A DNA stretch of 53,650 nucleotides, from contig NZ_JAEHJZ010000012.1 of assembly GCF_016469035.1 (NCBI RefSeq), forward strand, positions 1 through 53,650, given 5' to 3'. A model generated the notes under the pieces. The model saw only the letters and a list, made by a program, of their open reading frames with translations. It was not told the origin of the DNA and searched no databases. This DNA comes from Gelidibacter salicanalis. GTDB taxonomy: Bacteria > Bacteroidota > Bacteroidia > Flavobacteriales > Flavobacteriaceae. Shown piece by piece: positions 43,107 to 50,459 of the stretch. Position 1 is the first letter of the stretch, and each line of letters starts with the position of its first letter. Made by a program: the position numbers and the translations under genes.

Positions 43107-43946
43107 ATGAAAGAAACAATTGAGCTTAGAATAAATTATGATTATGCCAATTTGCTTTTTAAAGCAGATGAAGGAAAAAAATTAGGAACTTCTGTAAAAG
43201 TGGTTGAGTTGTTAAAAAATGACCCACGATATAATCAGGTTCCAATAATTGCAAAGAAGGTCAAGCAGAAATATGATGAAGTGTTTTTTTTTGGTTGGGA
43301 AATCAAACGGAAGTACAGTAAGAAAGAATTAGATACCGCCCCATTATTGCACATAAAAATTAAGTCCACGTTTGAACCTGCAGGTGAAGAATGCGGAACG
43401 CTTTATGATGAAACAGTAGCTTGCGAAATATGTGGAGCAAAAAGAAAACAGAGAAGTCCATTAAGATTAAAATATGGTTCTGTTCCGAAAAAGGATATAG
43501 CTAGAACGATAGCAGGAGAAGTAGTGGTATCCGAAAAGTTCGCAACAGCGTTTAAACAAAAAGGATTAAAAGGATTAATATTTGAACCCGTTGTTTTTGA
43601 TAAAGGAGCTTCTAATTATTACCAGTTAGTTGCTTCGACAAAAATTGAGTTATCACAAAGCACAGTCGCAGGTATTAATCCATTTGACTTGTCAGCCAGT
43701 AGTGAAAGAGAAATTTACAAATGCCCGAAGGGGCATACTCTAGGCTTAAATTTGTTATCAGAAGCATATGTTTTAAACAGCCAATCAATCACTGAGAATG
43801 ATTTTTTTTCAAGCAAACAGCAGATAGGTGTTAAGAGGGGCTTACTACGACCTGAGCCATTATACTTTTGTTCACCTGCTTTTAGAGAAATGGTAGAAGA
43901 AGAGATGCTAAGCGGGTTTGACTTTGAAATTGCACACATCCAGTAA
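43107..43946 (+). CDS. Orphan candidate immunity protein with Cys motif (CEICG ... CPKGH)
   Basis: This 279-residue cytoplasmic protein has no signal peptide. Notable features are DETVACEICGAKRKQRSPLR (CxxC) and, ~100 residues later, REIYKCPKGHTLGLNLLSEA, which together could bind zinc. The C-terminus is VKRGLLRPEPLYFCSPAFRE. Similar double-Cys proteins occur beside bacterial toxins in Bacteroidota, so an immunity role is likely from context. No complete partner toxin remains upstream. I cannot name a family. Confidence 0.5.
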   Translation: MKETIELRINYDYANLLFKADEGKKLGTSVKVVELLKNDPRYNQVPIIAKKVKQKYDEVFFFGWEIKRKYSKKELDTAPLLHIKIKSTFEPAGEECGTLYDETVACEICGAKRKQRSPLRLKYGSVPKKDIARTIAGEVVVSEKFATAFKQKGLKGLIFEPVVFDKGASNYYQLVASTKIELSQSTVAGINPFDLSASSEREIYKCPKGHTLGLNLLSEAYVLNSQSITENDFFSSKQQIGVKRGLLRPEPLYFCSPAFREMVEEEMLSGFDFEIAHIQ

Positions 43947-43972
43947 AATCTAACGCCCTTTTATATAGGCTT

Positions 43973-44167
43973 TTGATTTTTAGAGCTGCGAAGGTCTGCA
44001 AGAATTTACTGCAGTTCGCACCCTGCGGAGAGCGGTGCAAACAGGGCTATCGGGTCGGGTGTGGCAATAACTTTGACTTTCTTGGTTTCAACCAAGATCT
44101 TTTTGAGAAGAATGCAGGCAAGCGATATATCCAAATTATGGAATTCTCTTATGAGAAACATAAATAA
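43973..44167 (+). pseudogene. Toxin-tip tail remnant upstream of a SUKH immunity gene
   Basis: The frame starts in GC-rich noncoding-looking sequence and becomes protein-like only near its end: FLGFNQDLFEKNAGKRYIQI, then MEFSYEKHK. It stops 6 bp before the SUKH gene. This matches the last ~30 residues of a toxin whose body was lost. The upstream part (AAKVCKNLLQFAPCGERC) is probably not a protein. Confidence 0.4.
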
Positions 44168-44173
44168 GAAACC

Positions 44174-44497
44174 ATGAACAAACAAGAGATATTAAATAAA
44201 TTCAATTTTAAATTACCAAAGGGGTTTGTTGATTTTTATATCAATTCTAACAATTTAGAAATTCAAAAAGATGAAGGTTATATCATTCTATGGAGTCTTG
44301 AGAAAATGGAGGAGTTAAACCATGCTTACCAAGTAGATGTTTATGCTCCTGAATTTTTTATCTTCGGTAGTGATGGAGCTGATACGGCTTTCGCAATTGA
44401 GCGCAAAACCGGTTTAATTTATGAAATGCCATTTATAGGTATGGGGAAAGATGACGCAACTTTAATTGGTGACTCTATTGCATTGGTTGTTGAATAA
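44174..44497 (+). CDS. SMI1/KNR4 (SUKH) family immunity protein
   Basis: This 107-residue protein has SUKH-fold hallmarks: LPKGFVDFYINSNNLEIQKD, then GYIILWSLEKMEELNHAYQV (the I.LW...E...LN.. motif), FFIFGSDGADTAFAIE (the F.SDG.G..yaid motif) and YEMPFIGMGKDDATLIGDSI. SUKH proteins neutralise diverse nuclease toxins in the cytoplasm. It is an orphan here because only a possible tail of its toxin remains upstream. Its length matches the shorter SUKH members. Confidence 0.88.
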   Translation: MNKQEILNKFNFKLPKGFVDFYINSNNLEIQKDEGYIILWSLEKMEELNHAYQVDVYAPEFFIFGSDGADTAFAIERKTGLIYEMPFIGMGKDDATLIGDSIALVVE

Positions 44498-44599
44498 TTT
44501 GGAAATTTAACTTTTTAAATGTCACTTTCAAAGATGAAATTATAAATGTTTGCATAGGATAATTTTTTTCTTTAAACAATGTGTTAATAACTTCATATA

Positions 44600-45439
44600 A
44601 TGCATAGATTTAAATTTCAAAATGAAATAGACGGTTCAAAAAAATTAATAATCGAATCTTCACGATTAGAGGATTGCATAAAATATATTTTAGATGGAAA
44701 TACAAAATCTATTACAATCAATTGTTTTCAAGGATATTCATTGGATAACATAGATTTTTTAAAAGAAATATCAGAAGTTATAGAAGGATTACACTTACCA
44801 GAAACCAAATTCGACATTGAAATTATTAATAGCCTTCATAAATTAAGGTTTTTAGGATTTGCTGACAATAAAAAGAATACCATAGATCTATCCAATTTTC
44901 CGAAAATTGAAATTTTGGCAACCAATTATTCTAGTAGATTAATAGGATTAGAAACTTGTATAACATTAAACAATTTAACATTGACAGGATTTAACTCTAA
45001 ACATGATAACTTATCTGAATTATCACAATTAATTTATCTCAAGGAGTTAAATTTATTTAAGACTGGCATTAAAGATTTGAAAGGTATTGAAGCTTTATCA
45101 AAGCTTGAAAAATTGGAAATATTCGATGCGAATAAACTAAAAACAATTGCTTCTTTAACTTCATTGTTTTCAATTAAAGAACTTCGACTTCAAAAATGTA
45201 AAAATATAGATGATCTACATCTATTGGGAGAAGTTAAGTCCTTAAGGAAACTAATTATAACAGAATGTGGTGAAATTAAAAGCTTAGATTTCATTGAAAA
45301 ATTGGAGAATCTCGATTTTTTAAGTTTTTGGGACACTACAATTTTGGACGGAAATTTAAACTTTTGTGAAGGAATTAATTTTGTTGGTTTTAAAGATAAA
45401 AAAGGATATTCGCATAAAGTAAGTGATTTTAGAAAGTAA
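44600..45439 (+). CDS. Leucine-rich-repeat protein, candidate orphan immunity protein
   Basis: This 279-residue protein, without a signal peptide, has about eight LRR units with the pattern LxxLxxLxIxxxxxIxxL. Examples are LSQLIYLKELNLFKTGIKDL, IEALSKLEKLEIFDANKLKT and LTSLFSIKELRLQKCKNIDD. Cytoplasmic LRR proteins occur as immunity partners in RHS/CDI loci. It sits between the SUKH gene and a broken HEAT-repeat immunity gene. No matching toxin is directly upstream. Confidence 0.65.
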   Translation: MHRFKFQNEIDGSKKLIIESSRLEDCIKYILDGNTKSITINCFQGYSLDNIDFLKEISEVIEGLHLPETKFDIEIINSLHKLRFLGFADNKKNTIDLSNFPKIEILATNYSSRLIGLETCITLNNLTLTGFNSKHDNLSELSQLIYLKELNLFKTGIKDLKGIEALSKLEKLEIFDANKLKTIASLTSLFSIKELRLQKCKNIDDLHLLGEVKSLRKLIITECGEIKSLDFIEKLENLDFLSFWDTTILDGNLNFCEGINFVGFKDKKGYSHKVSDFRK

Positions 45440-45476
45440 AACTTATTTTTTAAAATCACAATATTTATGATCTTAA

Positions 45477-45645
45477 ATGGATTTGTCTAAAAACTTCAAA
45501 GAATTAATTCAAAAACCTAGAAATCAAGGCAAGAATTAGAATTACAAAATGAGATTGGAATTAAATTAGAAATTGCATTGAATAAAGAGGCTTTAACACT
45601 GTTGGAGGAACTTAATAGCATCGGTTTAAATATATCCTCAAGATG
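45477..45645 (+). pseudogene. 5' fragment of a HEAT-repeat immunity gene (copy of the gene at 51656)
   Basis: About 165 bases closely match the start of the intact gene at 51656-52336. The shared peptides are LSKNFKELIQKP, then (after a one-base deletion) ELELQNEIGIKLEIALN and LNSIGLNISS. Similarity stops at TATCCTCAA and the sequence passes directly into a different toxin tip. The deletion and the truncation make it non-functional. It is a clear scar of recombination within the locus. Confidence 0.8.
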
Positions 45646-46071
45646 GGAATGGCTGTCGGTGGTATTATTGGTGGAGCACAAGGTTTAAAATATGCAAAAA
45701 CCAACGGTTTAGATCCTTTCTCTGGAAAACTTATACCTAAAGAAGGCTCAACTGTTGTTAGGCATCATACTAGCCCCCAAGCTATGGCTTCTATTAAAAA
45801 CAGCCAAGAAATTACACCATCAAGAGATTCTGGATATGGTTTTAAAGGAACAGATTTCGAGGGAAGTCCAAATTTCAATGGAAATCAAAATTTCGATAAC
45901 TATCAAAACGGTGCTTTCATTGAAATGAGACTTTCAAATGACATATTAATACCCTATCAAAGTCCACATCCAGCTTATTCAAACTATTTTAGGGTAAATA
46001 GTGGTGGAGGTAATTTTGTAATAAATCCTGGTAACCAAGCTCAGTACTATATAAATTTAAAATTTTGGTAA
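45643..46071 (+). pseudogene. Detached RHS toxin tip, possibly ADP-ribosyltransferase-like (HYD1 type)
   Basis: This 142-residue frame begins in an RHS linker (GMAVGGIIGGAQGLKYAKTN) but has no RHS core upstream, since it is joined to the HEAT-gene fragment. The tip reads VVRHHTSPQAMASIKNSQEI, then TPSRDSGYGF, GAFIEMRLSNDILIP and NPGNQAQYYINLKFW. The RHHTS...I..S..I.PSR pattern is reminiscent of HYD1-type ADP-ribosyltransferase toxins. I rate this as suggestive only. The frame is intact, so it could serve as a donor of a tip, but there is no visible promoter or export signal. Confidence 0.5.
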
Positions 46072-46599
46072 ATGAAATTAGTTTGTTTAGATAGAAGAAG
46101 CTTTATTTTACTAGCGTTAGTGCTTAGGCAATTCGGTCTATCTGTTGGACGTAGTGCCTCAATGACGGAAGATATAACTCTATTCTTTAAAAAGAATCGT
46201 ACATATTATCAAGTATTGCGAGAAAAATTGAATCAAATTGTTGAAAAGAACGATTTGAAGATAAATTGGCAGGTGGAAATTCGAGAACGGCACCCTACCG
46301 GTATAGTTAATTTGTTTATAAAAAAATCTTGCTTTTATGAATCAGATTTCAATCATATCATCAAAATTTTTTTTTCTGGTTTTGAAATAATCGAATCAGG
46401 AAAAATCGAACAAGATGATAAGTGGATTGATTTAGGACACGAAGCAATGATGTTTTCCAGGTATTTAATTGATCGTAAACTTTCAAAGAGCGAAAAAATT
46501 ATTGTTGATCTGGTTGAACATTTTGAACAGAACGAAATGGTTCATGATAAATTTTATACAATTAAAGATGCTTTATCAATTTTAGATTTATCAATTTAG
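46072..46599 (+). CDS. Candidate immunity protein for the 45.6-kb tip
   Basis: The start codon directly follows the tip's stop. The 175-residue product has a hydrophobic, odd N-terminus (MKLVCLDRRSFILLALVLRQ); the more protein-like part begins near MTEDITLFFKKNRTYYQVLR, so an internal start is possible. The remainder is soluble, with KINWQVEIRERHPTGIVNLF and KWIDLGHEAMMFSRYLIDRK. I recognise no family. Immunity is inferred from position. Confidence 0.5.
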   Translation: MKLVCLDRRSFILLALVLRQFGLSVGRSASMTEDITLFFKKNRTYYQVLREKLNQIVEKNDLKINWQVEIRERHPTGIVNLFIKKSCFYESDFNHIIKIFFSGFEIIESGKIEQDDKWIDLGHEAMMFSRYLIDRKLSKSEKIIVDLVEHFEQNEMVHDKFYTIKDALSILDLSI

Positions 46600-46706
46600 A
46601 CTAAAATAAATAACAACAAAGACAATATGAAAAAGAATACACCAATAATAATATTTTCATAAATTATAGGAGTTGGGATTTATGTTGTGCTCCATCAATA
46701 TTTCAT

Positions 46707-48073
46707 TCTGAACAGCTTACCATCACCAGTGAGCAATACTTATATTTGCACCGTGAATATTTAGGCAGTATTATTGGCATTACCGATAAGGATGGCACTT
46801 TTAAAGAAAAGCGGCATTTTGATGCGTGGGAGGGCCGAGCGTTAAAAAAAAGCCAAGGGTTTGGCTTTTTAGCGATGGAGCCAGGCGGCGTGCGAGGGAG
46901 TTAAAGTTAACAGATGGCAACAACGTTGCGCTGACCAAATTTGGAGTCTTTGATAGAGGCTATACAGGTCACGAGCATTTATTGGGTGTTGGGTTGGTGC
47001 ACATGAACGGACGGCTCTACGACCCGGTATTGCATCGGTTTTTGATGCCTGATAATTTTGTTCAGGATCCGTACAATACCCAGTCTTATAATAGATATGG
47101 GTATGTATTGAATAATCCTTTATTGTATACCGATGCTAGTGGAGAGTTGTTTTTCATCCCTATTCTTATAGGAATGGCTTATGGAGCTTTAGTGGGTGCA
47201 GCAATTTCTGCAGCAGTCTATACAATAAGCGCAGCAGTCACAGGAAATTGGAATTTGAGTGGGTTTGGCACGTCAATACTTTTTGGAGCAATTGGAGGAG
47301 CTATATCGGGTGGACTTAGTGCAGCGGCATCCATTGCAAGTACTGGTGTATCATCATTTTTGCAAAGTGCAACGGGTAATATGCTTTCGGAAGTAGCCTC
47401 TCAGGTTGGAACTAGTGCAATAATGGGCGATAATATAACGTTGAGCACAATTGCTGGCAGTGCGGTCAGTGGTTTTGCTGGAGCAGGAATAGGAAACTGG
47501 AAAGGAGTTAAAGGCAGTTGGTTGAAAAATGGGATTGGCGAACTTGGCTTTAACACATTTAAGGGCACTGTCCGGGGCGCAGTAGCAGGCGCCGTAGGTG
47601 CAGGACTTGATGGAGATAACATTAAAAATGCTATAGTCAACGGAGCAAAAAATGGTGCAATAGGTGCTTTTAGCCAATCAGCATTGATGATAGGCACTTT
47701 CGGGGCAACCTACAAGCCTGGGACCGAACAACTAAAATACGCCAATAAAATGGCTGATGCCTTTGGACTCTCAACTGACAAAGTAGCATGGAGAAAAGGT
47801 GGGGCATATCAAGCAATTCAATCGCTAATCGATAATGAAAGAGAGGTAACTTGGGGTAATAGCGTTGCTACATTTAGTAATACAGATCCAGATATATTTG
47901 CTCATGAGTTTGGTCATATTATACAAGCTAGACAACAAGGTTGGTCAACATTCCAAGGCAGAGGTATTTTTGAGCAAATATTTATAGGTCAAAGTGTTTA
48001 TGATAGACCTGGCAGCAACGAATATGAAGCTAGAGTCTTCGCACGTGATTATGGAAAGGCACCAAAATGGTAA
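46707..48073 (+). pseudogene. Orphan RHS C-terminal cassette 3 with HEFGH metallopeptidase-like tip
   Basis: Core similarity starts at 46707 (SEQLTITSEQYLYLHREYLG) and runs to HFDAW. A 74-bp insertion then leads to a stop in that frame. The frame from ~46907 is open: KLTDGNNVALTKFGVFDRGY, MNGRLYDPVLHRFLMPDNFV, NNPLLYTDASGELFF, an Ala/Gly-rich linker, and the tip KYANKMADAFGLSTDKVAWR, DPDIFAHEFGHIIQARQQGW, GSNEYEARVFARDYGKAPKW. HEFGH is the HExxH zinc-protease motif, and the later NEYEAR could supply the third ligand, as in DUF4157-like proteins. There is no signal peptide. A lipoprotein immunity candidate follows. Confidence 0.75.
46830..46903. repeat. 74-bp hairpin element inserted in the cassette-3 RHS core
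   Basis: Relative to the full-length gene (39090-39105), about 74 bases replace the GGCAATCTTGTC segment. The insert contains a perfect stem AAAAGCCAA-GGGT-TTGGCTTTT with CG/GC-rich flanks (GAGGGCCGAGCG, then GGCGGCGTGCGAGGGAG). It introduces a stop in the upstream frame. The strong hairpin, GC contrast and clean replacement suggest a small repetitive element. Confidence 0.65.
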
Positions 48074-48092
48074 TAATTTAATTTAAACTATT

Positions 48093-48599
48093 ATGAAAAT
48101 TTTAAGATATTCTTATTTCTTAACCTGTTGTGTTATCATTAATGGGTGCCTTATGCCACCTCCACCTAAATTCTTTGGTTATAAATGTATAGAATGTCCA
48201 AGCTTTGAAAAAGATCAAGTTAATTTAAAATTGAAGATCCACTCCACCACAGCAGGACAGACATACATAGATCTTTGGGGAGAACTAAAAATAATCAACA
48301 GTGGATTGGACCCTATATTAGTAGAGCCTATAGACTTTGAATATTCTTATAAGAATATTAAGTACGACTCCACTTTTATTGGAAATATTGACATAAGTAA
48401 AGATTTTAAAATCAATCGATTTGATCAGGTAATTGTTCAATTAGGGGCACATGACACTATGCGTCTTGATGTAATTGCTTATCCAAAGCGGAGATTTAAA
48501 AAAGTTGATTTTATTAATTATTGGAAAAATGATACCTTAAAAGTAAAAATATCAATTAATAAGAGAGTATATTATTACAAATTCATTGCTGAAAATTAA
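48093..48599 (+). CDS. Lipoprotein, candidate immunity protein of cassette 3
   Basis: This 168-residue lipoprotein has the signal MKILRYSYFLTCCVIINGC with a proline-rich mature start (LMPPPPKFFG) and a CIEC pair. The rest is a beta-rich domain: DLWGELKIINSGLDPILVEP, DTMRLDVIAYPKRRFKKVDF and KISINKRVYYYKF. It may resemble LEA14/immunoglobulin-like folds. It begins 20 bp after a metallopeptidase-like tip; periplasmic protection against a secreted protease is an attractive inference. Confidence 0.6.
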   Translation: MKILRYSYFLTCCVIINGCLMPPPPKFFGYKCIECPSFEKDQVNLKLKIHSTTAGQTYIDLWGELKIINSGLDPILVEPIDFEYSYKNIKYDSTFIGNIDISKDFKINRFDQVIVQLGAHDTMRLDVIAYPKRRFKKVDFINYWKNDTLKVKISINKRVYYYKFIAEN

Positions 48600-48698
48600 T
48601 CCAGTAATTGTCACCCATGTAACATTCAGCAATTTATACAATAGATATGCCTAAAGGAAAAGCTCTTTGAAATATCATTAACATTATTGAACCCTTAG

Positions 48699-48795
48699 CA
48701 TTTATTGGGCGTTGGACTGGTGCACATGAACGGACGTTTGTACGACCCTGTAGTGCATCGGTTTTTGATGCCTGATAATTTTGTTCAGGATCCGT
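48699..48795 (+). repeat. 97-bp RHS-core block identical to 39175-39271
   Basis: This is the start of cassette 4. The identity begins abruptly at CATTTATTGGGCG and ends after CAGGATCCGT, where the sequences diverge (TAAACACCC against ACAATACCC). The sharp edges mark it as a recent recombination or conversion tract. Confidence 0.8.
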
Positions 48796-49757
48796 TAAAC
48801 ACCCAAAACTTTGACAGATACGCATATGTGTTGAACAATCCGTTGATGTACACAGATCCAAGTGGGGAGTTCATAATAGCAGCTCTAATAGGAGCAGCCA
48901 TTGGTATTATTACCAATGGAATAAATAACTCCATAAATGGTAAAGGTTTTTTTAAAGGGGCCGGAAAAGCAGCTTTTTTTGGAGCTATTGGCGGGGCAGC
49001 AGCTTTTGGAATAGGCCAAGTTGCTGCAAATATTGCATCGACCCTAGGGTCTGCGGCCTTTCAATCCGCTGCCCATTTCTACACAAGCGGGTTCCTCTCT
49101 GTCGCCCAAGGTGGGGGTTTTTTAAGCGCGGCATTGGCAGGTGGCATTAGTTCCCGAATAGGTTCTTTTGCGGGAGGCCTGCTAAAGAATGCAAGCCAGG
49201 TATGGAAAGCGGTTGGAATAGTAGGTGCCGGTTCTGTTTCTGGAGGCGTCGGTAGTGTAATTGGTGGTGGCAATTTTTGGAACGGGGTGCGCCAAGGTGC
49301 TATAAGTTCCGGGTTGAATCATACAGCGCATTTAATACAGCAAAAAACTGCCTCAAGTAAATTAATTTCCAAAATTGAACAAGCAATAGAAGCTCAAAGA
49401 GAAGCGATGTTAAGATTTTTAGCTTCGGATCCATTCAATCCTGTTCATGATAGTTTTAACGCTATAGACTTCAATTTTAGTGAATATCCTTATAGATCAG
49501 GTATTTTAGCCGACAATGAATACGCAAATCTTTCAGGGAGAATGACCATAGGAGGTAGGAAAATTGAATTTAATGCCACCTATCGGGCAAGACCGGAAAA
49601 TTATGTAACTTACGTTAAACATATTGGTTCCGGAGCCACTATATTTGGCCAGGTTTTGGTAAATTCGTTTGCTCTCACAGGTTCAGGTAGTGTTGTTAGA
49701 CTAAGTATTCCTAATAATGCGAACTACCAATATATAAGAGATTATATTTATAAATAA
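48699..49757 (+). CDS. Orphan RHS C-terminal cassette 4 with unassigned tip
   Basis: The first 97 bases are identical to the RHS core of the full-length gene. The frame has no proper start of its own (a TTG or internal ATG would be needed), so it is most likely a donor cassette. The order is: core (GVGLVHMNGRLYDPVVHRFL), LNNPLMYTDPSGEF, a long Gly/Ala linker (IGAAIGIITNGINNSINGKG, GFLSVAQGGGFLSAALAGGI), a helix (SKLISKIEQAIEAQREAMLR), and the tip RSGILADNEYANLSGRMTIG, FNATYRARPENYVTYVKHIG, IPNNANYQYIRDYIYK. I do not recognise the tip. A lipoprotein gene follows after 9 bp. Confidence 0.7.
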   Translation, partial: HLLGVGLVHMNGRLYDPVVHRFLMPDNFVQDPLNTQNFDRYAYVLNNPLMYTDPSGEFIIAALIGAAIGIITNGINNSINGKGFFKGAGKAAFFGAIGGAAAFGIGQVAANIASTLGSAAFQSAAHFYTSGFLSVAQGGGFLSAALAGGISSRIGSFAGGLLKNASQVWKAVGIVGAGSVSGGVGSVIGGGNFWNGVRQGAISSGLNHTAHLIQQKTASSKLISKIEQAIEAQREAMLRFLASDPFNPVHDSFNAIDFNFSEYPYRSGILADNEYANLSGRMTIGGRKIEFNATYRARPENYVTYVKHIGSGATIFGQVLVNSFALTGSGSVVRLSIPNNANYQYIRDYIYK

Positions 49758-49766
49758 ATCTTAATC

Positions 49767-50390
49767 ATGAAAATGAAATATAATATATACTTCCTTTTTT
49801 TAATTGCGCTTTCTTGTCAAATTCATAATCAGGCAGAAGTAACGTATATTAGTAGCTCCTTGGTACAAAAAAACGGCCAAAAAAAATCTCCGAATTATTC
49901 ATTTATTCATCTTAAGAATGATTCGGTGTTTTTTAGAGATTTATATAAACCTGAGACATTAACTTTTATGGGCGAAATTCCAAAAAAAAAGTCCGAATTT
50001 CTCCTTGATGGTTTGACCTTCAAGTTTACAGAAAACATATTGGAGATTTCAAACTCTAATGTAAAATCTATTTATAGAATTTTAGATAAGGAGAACAATA
50101 AAATAAAAATTGATAAATTTTATTTTAAGAATAAAAAATTTGTTCTAAAATCCAAATTTAACAATGATACCATATTTTTCAGCACTGCGAATAGTTATAG
50201 AAATATGACTTCAAATAGTTCAGATCGATGGTCTTTTGTTGACATTGATGGTTACAAAGTATTATGGCTAAATCTTGGTTACGACGAAGTACCTTTAATC
50301 ATTGAATCGTTCGACAATAAAGAGATCACCGCAAACCTATATGGTTTAAAAAAGAATAAGGTCATATTAAAAGAACTTTTTTCAAATTAA
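49767..50390 (+). CDS. Lipoprotein, candidate immunity protein of cassette 4
   Basis: This 207-residue protein has a lipoprotein-type start (MKMKYNIYFLFLIALSCQIH). The mature part is polar and beta-rich: PNYSFIHLKNDSVFFRDLYK, KSEFLLDGLTFKFTENILEI and DRWSFVDIDGYKVLWLNLGY. I recognise no family. It lies 9 bp after the cassette-4 tip and is the third lipoprotein in an immunity position in this locus. Confidence 0.55.
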   Translation: MKMKYNIYFLFLIALSCQIHNQAEVTYISSSLVQKNGQKKSPNYSFIHLKNDSVFFRDLYKPETLTFMGEIPKKKSEFLLDGLTFKFTENILEISNSNVKSIYRILDKENNKIKIDKFYFKNKKFVLKSKFNNDTIFFSTANSYRNMTSNSSDRWSFVDIDGYKVLWLNLGYDEVPLIIESFDNKEITANLYGLKKNKVILKELFSN

Positions 50391-50459
50391 AAAAGGCTAT
50401 TAGGGATTCCCGAAGAGAAAAAAACAAAATTAGTTGCGCCTCGCAAATTTGCCGTAAGT

